Shown one piece after another: positions 14,701 to 30,100 of a stretch of 64,000 nt of DNA. Below the pieces are notes generated by a model. The model had not been told where the DNA came from and searched no databases. It saw only the letters and a list, made by a program, of their open reading frames with translations. The DNA is from Temnopleurus reevesii (taxonomy: Eukaryota; Echinodermata; Echinoidea; Temnopleuroida; Temnopleuridae): positions 24,523 through 88,522 of the forward strand of contig BQKZ01000272.1 of assembly GCA_036244855.1 (NCBI GenBank), read 5' to 3'. A program made the translations under genes and the position numbers. How positions within the stretch are numbered: the first letter of the stretch is position 1; each line of letters opens with the position of its first letter.

Positions 14701-17700
14701 ACCTTCCCCCACATAGGCATTCTCCCGCTTCATTCTTCACTAGGAGTTGAGTCAGTAAATTTTTCCTTTAACAGCTAGTGTTACCTTCTTTTTTTCTAGA
14801 AAGGACTCTTTCTTGAAAAATACCCTTCACACCACCTTGTGCAATCACAAACCTTATTCATATGTTTACTACACCATTCAAGCTCTACATTTTTCACTGT
14901 AAAATAAGTCACTATCATGGAGCACTAAGCATAATTGCAAGATATAAGATGATCCACTCTTATCGATAAGGACTACATTCAATAGAAGACTCACTCTACC
15001 CAGGGTAGGATGCTCCCAGGAGGTTCTCTGTAGAGAAGATCACTCACCTGTTACAAACAAACCCTACATTTGGTGAAAGCAAACCCTGATGTAATTATAC
15101 ACCTGCAAAGTCTAATTAGTTGATTTTGACATTGTTTTCCACTTTTGAACGAATGCCAGATGCCTGTGAATTCTGGCATTCTTTGACAGTGTTTTGCTAA
15201 ACCCTATTAGTTTTCCGAATTTTGGCTGTCAACACAATAATTTAAAGTAGTACTGCATTACTGTGAATTTACAGCAGATCATTTATGGCATGTGTACCGA
15301 AGCTGATGAGTTATGAAGCTAATACCTGGACTAGTTAAAATTGCTTTGAATGACATATAATGAATAATGATAATGATGATAATGACACCTTGGTCTTATA
15401 TATTGGGTTTCTTTTCATCATAATGAAATTCTCAAGTCAATCGGTGCAAATCAATAACAGAAAAGAAATAGGAGATAATGAAAGTTTAAGAGAGACAATG
15501 ATATTTAATGATTTTTGTACTCTGTTGAAAGGCATTCCACAGAGTTGGTCTTGAGTGAGGAAGGCTTCATCCCACAAACCAATCCACTTGATATTGGAAC
15601 TTGTAAAAGATTATCAGCAACAGATCGAAATGTTTGTGTAGCTGGTTATGTGTTAGTCAGATCAGTGTTCTAAACAGCGGGAGGTCTCATCAATGGTATG
15701 GAACACAAAACAATGAATTTGGAAGTAAGCTATGGCTCTCTCTTGTCAAAGATGTGACTAAACAATGTAATCAACTCTGAACTTGTGCAAAGTGGTACAA
15801 GATGAGATTTTAGATAGTAAGGAATTAGGTAATATGCCTATATGCGGATTTGTTGGCAGAAAGTTGTACCATTTGGTATTGTTTAAAGTATTAGCTGATC
15901 CAGGGTAGGTGAACAGGCATCAGACCCCAGTACTATATTTTCAAAGCACCCATTATCTACTTATTGATAAAGACCTTTAGTATTGGTTGTTTATAAATTT
16001 ATCATCGCCTCACCTCCCTGCCCCCCTCCCCTCCCCCATAAAATCTTGGATCCGCCCCTCAGTATGATATGTTCACATCTTCAGAAGATGGAATATTTAG
16101 GTTTGATAATTATAGTCAATGTATCTATACTTTATGCACCAAATATGCTCTGAGAAAAATATGTTTTCCAATAGATCTATCAAATCAAATATCATGAAAT
16201 GATATTATTAGATTGAATTCAAATTGAAAATTTAATTTGAAAGATGGCACGTCACATGCAACTTTTACATCAGAATTCGTACAAAGCGATACAACCTGAG
16301 GAAATTTGGCAAGAGACAGACAAATAAGTCCATACCTCTTGAAGTTAGACTAATGAGAAGTCTTCGTTGTATATGTGATATGAAGGGGAACTTTGTGTTA
16401 TTCATTGCAGGGCATTCAACTTCTTGTATGAGTATGTTGGGAGGGACTCTTCAAGCTTTTGTTGTGATATATGGCAGGTGATAATCATACATCTCTGACA
16501 TAAGTATTACCTACAACTTACTAGTCTCTGCATGCAGCCTTTACAGGGGCTATGCAACTAAGGGAAGGAAATTTAACTCAGAGAAATAGAAGAAAAACCC
16601 AAGGGCCTGTTAATTTTTGGACTATTTTGTTTGTGTATAGAATAAAAACTGTTAGAAAGAGTATTGGTAAGTTTGCTCAACTTTAATGGCCATTGGATTA
16701 ATAGTGAATATCTCTTGAGACAGTCATTTCAATTTTTTATACAGTATTCCAATATATTTTTAATTGAAATGATTATATAAGAAAAATTATTTTCTTGTTG
16801 AGTAGCATTATTTTCATTTTGCTACATTTCAAATATTTTATTTTCATATGCATATTAATAGTAGAATGTGCACTAGGAATATAGTTATACAACATATGAG
16901 TATCCATTTCTTTCTTGAAGCCTCATTACAGCTTAGAAGGTGAACTACACAGAGTATGAAATATCTGGAGAGATGGAAAGAGAGAAAGATAGAGAAGGAG
17001 AGAGACTACTAGAGAGAGGGGGAGAGACAGGGTTAGAGAGCACTGGAGGAAAGGAAAAGAAATTACTATGAGGGAATGAGAGAGTGAGAGTGTGTCAGAG
17101 AGTGAGTAGTTGTCCCTTCACACCCCACCCCTACCCTAGGGGCCCCTGGGTATGTTAGTCATCTACTCACAAGAGTACCCAGGCAGGAAGTTCCGTGTTA
17201 GATCATGCTTACCCTCTATTCCCTTGGCTTTTCTCTTTGCCTTTCATCTGCCTCTATTTACCATTATTTCTTCCTTTTTTCCTTCTTTCTTCACCAGCTT
17301 GATCTTATAGTTATCAGCAGCCTATAATTTTCACTTTGTTCCTATTTTGCTTACCTGGTACTCAATATTAGGGTTTTTAGGATTCTCTGGAGTTTTCTTG
17401 ATGGTCAGATTACGTTTTCAGTCTAATTCATGTTCCTTTCACAATATATGATAGCCTTTCTGTGTCACCATTAGTTTTTCCAGATTTTTTGTTTGTAACT
17501 AAAATAGAAAAAACATGGAATATGCTTTTTAATTTATTTAATCTTTCATTCAAGTGAAATATAGCAGCATATCCTACTCCTATTTCTGTATAAGGAGCCA
17601 TTTATGTAACACTCATTAAAAAAAAATATTAACATGGCTCTATTGTCCCAGATCTTTTGAGAAGACTTTTGTTTGCATAGGCTACATACATGTACAATTA

Positions 17701-20700
17701 TCAACTTTTGTTTGACACTGAATATGAAATGAAAACTAATCTTCCGCATACAAACAACATTTCGCAATACACTACAACTCTTTTTTCATGCAGCTTTTAC
17801 CAGTCATCTATCATTTGATTTTATTTGATTATGTTTTAGTCACCATTAACAAGAAAAGCCAGCATTATGCAATTCCTTTCCGCTCTTAAACAACATTGTG
17901 TTACACTTCACCTTTAGATCAGTTTTTGCCCAAAGTATAAGTCTTCGAAGCTGCTTGTTACTTTGAAAACAGATGGACGGTCAGAAATAGTAGATCATTA
18001 AAAATGGTTACTACAGATTGTTATGATTCCGTGTTCTGACGTAAAACACAGGATGACCGCTGTAACTCGGGGATTTTCTGGCAATGCTCCAGTCGCGATA
18101 GAGGGGAAAGGAGATCACATCGCAAATGTCGAGAGTAACGAGTCATGAGTTTAAACCGCAGGGGCATACTCTGATCCAGAGTCCAAAGGGCCCAGTTCAG
18201 ACCTGAAGATTAATCCATTTAGAAAATCAGGGGCAGAAACATCATTGTAGCACTAGAACTTGACATGAGAAATGGGAAAAGCGGAAGATCGGATTCTCAT
18301 CTCGTCAATTGTCACTGATTACATCTTGTCATTTTTTGGCATTGGAAATGACAAATGAGTTTTATACTTAGTACTGTACTGGGAGGCATTTATGTTTTTA
18401 GAAGAGACATTTTTATTCCATATCTCCAGTAGTTTTGCTTATCGTCCGTCCATTCTTAGGGTCAACACTGGATCATTTAAGAGGGGATTTCTAAGCATAT
18501 ATGAGATCACAAAGAATTTATGATACCAAAATGTCCAATGGTAAGACACATGCTCAATGCAATCATTCTTGTCTCAATATGTCTGGAGGTGTTATTTAAA
18601 AATGCCACTGTAAGGTTAGAATATGGAAAAGCACTAATGAAGCTCTTCTTGGTGAAGGAACCCTTATTTGTGATTCTCATTTGTATCATTTCAACATCCT
18701 ATAAAGATATTTATGTCATTTAGGCAACAAAATAAATCAGCTATGAAACTGCATGGAAGAAAAGATTTTTGTTTCTTGTGTCTTACATTTCCTGTCGTTA
18801 TTCTCTTTCCCTTACTTCTCAGAATCACTTTATTCCTTGACCAAGTTCTTCCTGTTGCATGTGAAAAGGGTGTAATCCCTTGTATGTCGTAGGTATAAAG
18901 GGGCTGTGAGTCTTAAACCCTTAGTCCCTCTTGATAGAAACAGATGGGAGGAGAGTGAGCTCAATAAGAATAGAGACCAAGGATTATCTAATTTAACAGG
19001 ATTAGTCAATCACGCTCTACCCTTTAGAACACGACAATAATCTTTGGAAGATGTGCATCATTCTCTTATGTTGTTGTTATTGTGAGTAGGAGGTGACTTT
19101 TCAAGGAATCTCTGATAATTACATCTCACGAATGTACATCCTGTTCCCATGGTTACCAAACAAACAATAACCACAGTGATGCGGCTAGTGTAGCTGTTCT
19201 GGGATGATACTAAATTGGACTGACATCATAACCTATGCCAGAACTTTACAAGTCAACTCATCACATATGTAACTACAAATACTCTTACACACTTCCAAAG
19301 ATATATTACAAAGTGTAAACTCAAACACACTCATACACTTTTTGTGTTATGTTCTCTGTTTTTGTCATCATTTCTATTTCATTTTATTTCATCTTTTTCC
19401 AAAATAACAGCAACATAGTGTGCAAACTTTTATTGATCAATATAGGCCTCCACATTAAATTACCAATCATAACATGTAATCACGTATATTAACAAGAAAA
19501 TAAACAATATAAAGTGAATGTGAATTAATTAAGCATTTATTCAAATATGTGTAGTTGCAGAGTTTGATTTGATTTTGATTTGATTTATTTGTCAGTTGCA
19601 AAGAACTTGACAGGATAGCCCATGAAAGCCAAAAAGGGTTATTTCCAATGGGGTCCTGAAACTAAGTTTTTTCTTGTTGTGTGCAAAAATTAATTGGTAT
19701 TGATTAAAAATACAGTTGAATGCTTGTGTAACACCACATTTATCAGTACATTTAAAATTGGCCCTAACATGTCTGGCCGATGGTCAAACACACCAACAGG
19801 TGGTGACAGGTTTCACATTAATGTCTTCATGACGAAGGCTACATCCATAAAGCATCCATAAAGCGTTCCATCCCATAATAATCATATAAAATAAGAAACC
19901 CATCCATACTCTNTGCAAAAATTTGGTATTGATTAAAAATACAGTTGTATGCTTGCATATTAAGCCTCATTATTCTGGAACTATTATTTTGGTAAATTTG
20001 AATTGATGAACTATTGAATTAAATAATCTTTATTGCTTATAAAGGCCATTATCTTTATTTCTTATGAAGGCTATTATCTTCATTGCCTATAAAGGCCATT
20101 AGTTCTAAGTTTATTTTTTATGAAAGATAGTTTATCTATTGAAAAAAAATATATATTAATTTTTTCTGTGTTGCTCTTCTTTTGAAATTTTCTCTCATTG
20201 ATTAGAACATCAAGTAATATTTACTACTTCTCTTTTAGGCTTAACATTGAATAAGATATAAACATTTCAGAACACATGTGAACTTAGTGCCCTTTATTTC
20301 ACCTCCTGCAGTAGTTTTATAGAGAAACCTATCACAAACAATTTTTCATACGAAAATAAAAACGGGATAAATGCAGCATGACTAAATGTCTCTTATCTAG
20401 AAACTGTTTGATCTATGATAAGTGGTGTTAAAGGATGTGAAAGAAGAAACAGTGTAAGTAATATCCTATACATATTATTTAATAATTAACCAATCGTTAG
20501 CAGTTATAATTGGGAATAGTGGAAGCCTCTTAACACCAGCAGCTCCCGATAACAAGTGTTCATTTTCACACCATGTATTCATTAAAAAAAATCAGCACTG
20601 ATATCTAGTTTGTGAGTAGGAGTGTGTTTAAGTCTAATCTAACTCAATCTACTATTGATATGTTCAGTATTCTACAAGGAAGGGCTTTTTTCTTTGAGAA

Positions 20701-21139
20701 AAAAATAATAAAATGGTTGTGTTTAAATTACCTTGGTGAGCATTCCTCTCATTAATATGTAAAGTAATTCAAAACATTTGATTTTATACATTACCTCTTT
20801 CTTTAAGATATGATAAGGAATAAATCGTAGGACCTAAATTCAATAGGAACAAACCATAATAATGAATAGTAATAGTATGTCATGTAATTGATAGGTACTT
20901 GATGGAAACAATAATTGTACTAATTTTATTCTCTTTAACTCTGTTTATTACAGTGAAAGAAAAAATATTAATTCATCATTATAATTCCCAATTGAATGAA
21001 TAATAGACCAGTTTTTATATGTTTTTCATGTCACTCAAAATTCATAACATTCTAATTAGTTGTCTGATTTTCTAGGAATTGAATGTTTGTTGGATTGAAT
21101 TACCCTCTTATTCTTTCTTGAGCTATTTTATACATATTA

Positions 21140-21176
<37 letters not shown>

Positions 21177-24100
21177 AAAGCATAAGATTACTTGCTTACT
21201 TTGTGGTAAATTCCATAGAAGGCACTACAACTTCTTAACATAGATCACAGATAAGTATTATACCTGCTAAAATAGACATTGTGGTTACTAATAACAATAT
21301 GATTTAAAGGCATGTTGACTTTGTCGTGGTATTATGATGTCTGTTTCATGATGTTACCAGAGAGATGTTATAAACCTTTCCTGCCCAGCAATCAATAGAG
21401 ATGTTCCAAATGCGTGGGCTACCAATCTTTCCATCAATTTGAAGAGTTGAATCTCTGCATGTGGTTTTGCGTGGGATGATGGTGTATGATATTTTCTCAT
21501 TTTCATGGGGCTTGGTAAGGTTAAACTGGGTGGAAGATCATTTCTAGGAAAGTTTGTCTCTTTTGATGTGACATAGAGAGATCTGTCAGTAGAGTTCAAA
21601 CCACACAGGTGATACAGTCCATGTCCTACAGATGATCTTGATCTTCAACTCATACTTTATAATTGGAGGGGAGATAGGAAGGTTATAACCCAAGAGATAT
21701 TCAATATCAGTTAATAAAATCATATGAGAGAAAAATTTTGAAAGAGAAATTAATTTTATTCCTTCCCCCTTCTTCTTTTTTCTTTTTACTTAAAAAGACT
21801 ATCACTTCTTGAAATAGAGTGTTTGCTGCTCTGTCAATCTATTAAGTCCTACAAATAAACCAACAGCTCAAAAAGAAAACTTGTCCAATTTAAGTTAACC
21901 AGGCTTGCAGATAGGTATGAAGAAGAAAGAAGCAACTTTCCTATCTGATCATTGTGTTTTATACAGAAAGCCATTATATAACAAAAAAAATTGATTTTCT
22001 TGGGTGGATGGGAGTTAAATTTTCGTTTTTATTTACAATGCCAACAAGAAGGCTTGAGGAGGAATAGGCAGATTTTAGTTAAAGGAAATTCAACATGACA
22101 AATTTGCTTTTGATCCAGAACAGCTCTCCTAGCTTAGCTTTGTAAAGGAAGAGGTATGGCCATAAAGATGCTATCAACTAATTCTATTTAATTCAAAGGA
22201 ACAAGAAAGAGAGGTAGAGAGTGAAGAGAGAGAGAGAGAGAGAGAGAGGAAGAGTTCAAAGAAAAGTGATTGAGTGAGAAAGATGGGATGAAAGGAGTCA
22301 AGATCATAATGGGTTGGTTTGTAATTTGACTAGGTCAGCTCGAAACATGAATTCATCGTATTTCCCAAGTGAAAAATTGGTAATTTCATTCATGCATTCA
22401 TGAGAAAGAACTGGAGGTAGACATTTCCCCCTGCTTTTCTTAACGCTGCACTCAATATTTGTGTTTTTGTTAACATTAAAAGTTTACAACCAAATTTCTG
22501 TATTGTTTAGAATAAAATTTTGTGAAGATTTGCCCCTTCTTATACATGTTTTTGATTACTCTAGTCTTATGTAAGGCCCAGAAAATGGTCCAGCTGAATT
22601 CTTCATTTTCTTTTGCTGCGGCTTAAAAAGAGGGAATAAAGATAGTAGAGGCGTCAGATAGTTGAGGCGTCAACCCCCACGCAGTTACCTACACCTCAAG
22701 CAGCTTGTGGCAACCCCATGTTGCAAGAGCAAAAGTTTTGTAATGAGCTGCATTAACCCTGATGAGGATATTGACTTTGATGATTGCTAGTGGGCTAAGG
22801 AAATTGTTAGGATTATTGGATTATCATCACTTCTTCCTTCAATTTAACTTACTCTGACTTCTCGTCATAACTTTCCTCTCTGCTCTCAGGAAGATCATGG
22901 CTTTTCGTTTGATCTTGGCCTTGACTTGATGGTGTAGTAAACCCTCTGATGCTGACTATACTGAGGGCAATGCACCCGTGCAATAGGGGATATGATTAAC
23001 ACTTCTTAAAGGGGAATTACACCCAGATAATAATGTACTGTCAGTAAATGAAGAAAAATCAGAGGAACAAACTGAAAATTTGAGCAAAATTGGATAATCC
23101 GTTCAAAAGTTATGACTTTTCAAAGTCATCATTTCCACCTGTGCTGGGCATCCTTGAAATGGCATGCGTATAGCTAATTAGCATAATCTGTGATGTCATA
23201 CATGGAGAACTCCTCATTCACTTTGTATATAAATTTATTGAAAATGGATCAATATCATATTTCAAATGAGGAATCAACCCCATTCTTTCTGGAATGCTTG
23301 CAGAATTGATGTGGCTATAATATATTTAACCGAAGAAACAAAATTTTGTCTACTTTTCTGGAAAAAGAGGAAAATGTGAAATTTTGTGTACAAAGCGAAT
23401 GGAGAGTTCTCCATGTTGGCAGCCATGTTGTGCCTGTGCGTTTGCCAATTTAAGGAGCCCATGAGGGGTTTAAATCAAAACTTAGAAAATTCATAACTTT
23501 TGAATGGATTATCCGATTTTGCTCAAATTTTCACAGTTTGTTCATCTTATATTTCTTCATTTACTGATAGCAATTTAATCTCTGACTGTAGTTCCCCTTT
23601 AAATCTCCATTAAAACTTATCTAGTCTCGACTCACATCAGACCACTTAATTGAAAGTGATGCTTTTCTCCCATTTTTACATTGTAAGTGCTTGTGTGCGA
23701 GGAGCAATAAATAAATACAAAATAATGATATAACCAATTTTTATCAGTTGATGGAATCTTTAAGTCCTTAGTCTTTTGTTAGAAGTTTGTTCTTAATGAT
23801 GCAAACACAGTATAATCCATTTCTGAAAATTTACACCGATTCAATGCTCCTATGTAATGCTATTCAAATCGGAAACGGCTTGTTATTGTTGTGTGACTTG
23901 TGTCCGCACTGTCCAATACACGATGTACGGCTTTATTGTCCATGACGGACTTTATTTTACAGAAATAGCTAATATCGTGTTTTCGCAGTTGAATAACAAG
24001 CTTTTGATTAAGCAAGCTAAATTCCTTTGCTCATTTGAATTCATCACTCGTGAAAGATTCTAATATTCATAGTTTTAGCTCCTCCAAATGTCTGTTTATA

Positions 24101-27100
24101 AAGTCTGTTTTGTCAGATCATGGGAAGATATGAATGTTGGGTTTCACAAGGAATGTTTCCTGATGAGAGAGATGGGTATCTTGGTTTGGAAGGATGATGA
24201 TAATCTTACTGCACCTGCATGCATCTTCCTTTTCATCTTTAATCTTTATACCTCATCTCTCAACCTTCCTTCCTGGAGCAAAAACATGTTGACCTTCTGA
24301 CTGGTCAACTTCATTTTAATATTCTATTATTCGGCCTCAAGTTTACATTTGAACAGTTGAACAAGATTAAAGGCATAGATCAGAAATGATCAGTATGCAA
24401 AAATTGATGTGAAAAGTGTCTACTTATTTTTGTATTTATACAAAATTGGGAGAATATTTTCACACATGTGTACATGTATATTCTAGCTTATTTCAGTTTG
24501 AAAGTGAAAGCCAACCATTATTCCTACAGATCACAAGCAGAATTTGCGGCCAGCAGAGCTGGAGTAAGATGATTGGAACTTCTGTGTGTGGATTGTGAAT
24601 TTCCATTCATTTTGCATGTGGAGCAGTGGGCGGGTGTGAGTGGGGTGTGGAGAACGACATTGCATTGTTAATCTCCAACATCGTGATATATTACAAATGT
24701 TTTTGTGTTGACCCGGTGCATCTCCAAACCGCAAAACCTTGTGTCCTACTGAGGAAAGGACCCTTGTTTGTGAACAATCGCCGATGGATTAGAATCTCTC
24801 ATCTATATCTCAGCAGCTGGGGGATGTGTGCACACTGTGTTAAATGAGAGACATGTGGTATCTTTAAAAGTAGGAGAAAAAAAGAAATATTCTTATAAGT
24901 AACATAATCTCATGAATTACTTAACCAACTATATTTTTAATGAAATAATGTAAAGGATATTCCTCCTCTACACCAACTGAAGAGTAGGAAGAGGATGTAA
25001 TCTCTTGTGATGCTGATCTTGACTGACTAAAGACACATCTGAACGGATGAAAGTGGGAGGATGAGTTCCTCATCTCTAAGATGGTTTGAGTTAAAGGAGA
25101 TCCATACTCCAACTCCTCCGCTCTTACAGTTCATTCAAAGTCTTGCTGACCTTAAAATTTTACTGATTATAGCTCTCATATTAGAGCAGATTGGTTTACC
25201 ACACTGTACTCACATTAGTTCATCTTTTTCTCAGACAAAATTTATAGTTCACTCAAATAGTAGTATCTCTTAAGTAATATAATGTAATATATATAATGAA
25301 GTATAACCAATAATTTCTTTGTCTTTAACTCTTTTTATTATGAAAAGGGAACTCTTAAATGATTTTGTAGAAAAATTATTTTGCACGGAAGATAAGAATT
25401 AGAGTGTGTTTATGGAAATGATTGCATCAATGTATATGGCAACGTGACAGAAGACCTTTAGTGAGACGAACATGGGGAAATCCCTAACAGAATAGAAGAC
25501 GTGTTTTTCGTAGAAATATGGTAAATGTCAAGCATAATGATGTTAAGAATGTGCTGGATAAAGTATTGAAATGTCAAATCAACACTTGCCGGACTTGTGT
25601 GTCATCCAAGATTGTGGGGGAAAAAACAACGTTTTCCTCCCACGATTATGTGTTTTTATCTTTAATATTCCCTGTAAGAAAGGATATTAGCAAATCCGCA
25701 TAAGAAAATAAAGAGAAATCAATGGCATATAATTATCGTTCTTTGCTCGTAATTATGCAGCTAGATCCCGGCACTAAAGTCTGCACTGCTACGTGCAGGC
25801 AACATTTCATGAACAATTTTCAAGGAAATATTCTGTAAACGAGAAATTTGTATTTATGCAACAGAAAGTTAAATTAAGCTGATATTGAGTATTTGTACAG
25901 AACTTAAATTTGAATGAGAAGTTATAAAGTATGATATATGTTGCTTCCGATACACAAAAGAACTTCTTTTCATAAGAGAAATTTTACAGTAGTTCAAAAC
26001 TGGTTAGATACATACTTTTTTATACAACACATGCGTTGCTTTTTCTCTCTAGCCAAAACCCGAAACAGCATGGGGACCAGTGTGATATTTTTCGGTCCGA
26101 CAGAACCCATTTTCAGACTTTTCTAACATTATACATTCTCCTTCAAAAGGATTTGACACATTCATTTACGATTTTCAGCATTCTTTTCAACTTTTGTGCA
26201 AGTTCTTTACACATTTATTTCCCTTTCGTTACCAAAAACAGACATTACAGTTCACTGAGAGAATGAAAGAAAAAGTGACAGAGAAAAGGGGAATTTTTCT
26301 GTTTGTTTTTTTATTCTTATAAACTTTAGAAACATCATTTAAATTACTGCTCTTCAGTTATGATCCTCTTGGGTGCTTTAAATGAAGTTGAATTTTCCTG
26401 TTGTCAATTTGAATCACTTTAATGGTCATTACCTTGTTCCAAGAATCTGACAGAATTAGGAGAATCACCTCGGTAATTTCCTAATTATCATGCCATAATC
26501 TGTCAATCATATCTCCTTAAAATAGCCCCTGGTGACTTCTTCATTGTTCGCATCACAGTTTATAGATAGTGTCTTTCCCCGCCATCACACTTCAAGGATC
26601 TTCACTAAAAGCATTTTGGAAAACTCTGGAAAATTCAGTTACATTGAACTTTTTCAGAATCAATCTCGATTCACATTCAATATTCAATTAGTAAAATTTG
26701 TAAATTGTTAAGGGATTATTTTGCTAAGTTTATTCAAGAAAACCAACTTTAAAACAACATGAATATGCTCAAATATAAGACACCAAAGATACAAGTAAAC
26801 CTAATCATGTATGTCTGCTGTAATTTTTGTAATGAAAAAATGTTATTTCTTTGACTGGAACATTCTGTGCCAAAGCATTTCTTTTAGATTCAAGTAAGTA
26901 CATGTATGATGATATTTAGTAGTTTGTAAAGCCTTCTCTACAAAATGAACTTTAGGCTACATATTCCAGACTTCACTTCAATTTCTTTCAGAAGGGAAGG
27001 GGCGTGACTCATTTGATGAAGAAGTGTCGCTCGTTCTCCATCTCTATCACTCCCTTAGGCTACATAGCCTTGTAGCCTAGATTAAATGACCCTCTCTCTT

Positions 27101-30100
27101 CACAGAATGATAATACTAGTGATGATAGAATACGTTGACAACTTACAAGTCTCTAGGGTCTACACCTCAAAACAGAGCCCGCTCCCTGCTCTCATGACCA
27201 AACACAATGTGCTGCGATTGAACGTGATGAGGTATCCCTTCTCTGAGTTTTTTATTTGATTTGATTTGATTTGAATTTATGCACGATCTTGAAAATATCT
27301 TCTTTGGTTCTTTAAGCTAGTTTCAAGGCATTTCTTCACCTTTATTTAAAGGCATTGTCTAACAATGCCAAATCATCACAAAACTGCTTCAAGTGTATCC
27401 AACTCTTTTGATATCTTAGACAGTAAGAATAGTTGAAAGTATGACAGAATAAAATAAACATTTACATGTACTATCCAAAAAGAGCCAACTAAGATAGATA
27501 AGTGCTCAAAAAGCACCTTTTTCATTTACTAGATCATGCTCTAGTTGCTGGAGCTCCCTGCAGAGGTTTATCCTCGAAGTTCGCATAACAGTAGAGATTT
27601 AAGCAAGCAGCTGGTTGCTGATAAATTACTTGTATCGTGAAATGTGCAAAATCGATGAATAAAATTCATGTGATTCATGTTTGGGCATAAGGTTTAGAAT
27701 AATGAGAATTGCACCAGCTGAATCAGCTAATATTAATTCCACTATCTACAATATAATTAAATAATGATATTTGAAGACTAATTTAGTTATTGATTTAATT
27801 TGATTGTTATGTTTGATGGATAATTATGCATAATAAGCATTAATATAGTGAGTGCAATTAGCTGGTCCAAACCTCTCTTTTTATTGAACTGCTTTAGCTG
27901 AGTAAATACAACGTTAGTATTACATATGAAGATAACACTGGTCAACAAAATTTTACTTTTTAAAAGTTGTCTGCGATTTTTTAGCTGATTTAGGGTGAAT
28001 CTGATGCGCTGAATCCAAAAATCACATCGGTTTTGTCCCATCAGGTCAAGTTTTNCCTTAAAATAGCCCCTGGTGACTTCTTCATTGTTCGCATCACAGT
28101 TTATAGATAGTGTCTTTCCCCGCCATCACACTTCAAGGATCTTCACTAAAAGCATTTTGGAAAACTCTGGAAAATTCAGTTACATTGAACTTTTTCAGAA
28201 TCAATCTCGATTCACATTCAATATTCAATTAGTAAAATTTGTAAATTGTTAAGGGATTATTTTGCTAAGTTTATTCAAGAAAACCAACTTTAAAACAACA
28301 TGAATATGCTCAAATATAAGACACCAAAGATACAAGTAAACCTAATCATGTATGTCTGCTGTAATTTTTGTAATGAAAAAATGTTATTTCTTTGACTGGA
28401 ACATTCTGTGCCAAAGCATTTCTTTTAGATTCAAGTAAGTACATGTATGATGATATTTAGTAGTTTGTAAAGCCTTCTCTACAAAATGAACTTTAGGCTA
28501 CATATTCCAGACTTCACTTCAATTTCTTTCAGAAGGGAAGGGGCGTGACTCATTTGATGAAGAAGTGTCGCTCGTTCTCCATCTCTATCTCTCCCTTAGG
28601 CTACATAGCCTTGTAGCCTAGATTAAATGACCCTCTCTCTTCACAGAATGATAATACTAGTGATGATAGAATACGTTGACAACTTACAAGTCTCTAGGGA
28701 TACACCTCAAAACAGAGCCCGCTCCTTGCTCTCATGACCAAACACAATGCGCTGCGATTGAACTGGATGAGGTATCCCTTGTCAGATTTAGGTGTTTATG
28801 ATCTTTAAGCTAGTTTCAAGGCATTTCTTCACCTTTATTTAAAGGCATTATCTAACAATGCCAAATCATCACAAAACAGCTTCAAATGTATCCCACTCTT
28901 TTGATATCTTAGACAGTAAGAATAGTTGAAAGTATGACAGAATAAAATAAACATTTACTATCAAAAAAGAGCCAACTAAGAGAGATAAGTGCTCAAAAAG
29001 CACCTTTTTCTTTTACTAGATCATGCTCTAGTTGCTGGAGCTCCCTGCAGAGGTTTATCCTTGAAGTTTGCATAACAGTAGAGATTTAAGCAAGCAGCTG
29101 GTTGCTGATAAATTATCAGTGTTACATGTAAATCACTTGTATCGTGAAATGTGCAAAATCGATGAATAAAATTCACATGATTCATGTTTGGGCATAAGGT
29201 TTAGAATAATTAGAATGGCACCAGTTGAATCAGCTATTATTAATTCCACTCTCTACAATATAATGAAATAATGATATCTGAAGACTAACTTAATTATTGA
29301 TTTAATTTACATTAAAAAAAGAATTTGTTGTGAAAATTAACTAAAGCCATATTATAAGTATAATATTTTATTTGGTTAAATAGTGCACTTGTGAATTCTT
29401 CAAGTAATGTATGACTGATCCTTGATAGTGTTTTACATTTTGCGAAGTGGAGAAGGATAATAGATGAATTCATCTTGTTCATGGCAGTCGAAATTGTAAG
29501 CTGCCCTCATGGGGTCAAGGTTGGACAGTGTGTTATGACTGGGTTTAGCTAGGTTTATACTCTATGCTGGATGAATATGTCTAACGCCCATCATATATGT
29601 AGGGGCCTATGTGAAAGTGTAAGTTATAGGACCATAATTCTTCGACTCCATATATGACACTGTAGTGGTCTACAGAGCTGCCAACTACAGGTTGTAGGAA
29701 TTTTTCCAAATCATAGAATTTTTCAGTTAAAATAGGACACTCATATGACAAAAAATTTTAAGTCGAGTTACAATGTTGGAAAGTGCATGGTAGCTAAGAA
29801 TAGGATATTTTTTTTTCAGAAAATGGTATTTTTTGCAGTAGAATAATAGGAATTTTATTGGTTTGTGGTTAGTAGGTCTGTTTCTAAATGCAATACTAAG
29901 AACAGACACATACTTGGAAAAACTTTGGAGGTAGTCTCCCATTGATCCGACTCCAGCCTATTTTTGCTGTAAGCACAAACTGGCCAAAATACAGATCCAA
30001 AAGCAAGGATGTGATAGTAGGATAGATGTGTGGAGCACAATATAGTTACATTGTCGCTGGCAAGTTTGATTCATAGAAATCATATTTAATGTGAGGATTA

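Noticed and set aside
18060..18200. Possible SINE head (CATGAGTTTAAACCGC)
   Set aside because: The B-box match is poor and no related copy was seen in the window.
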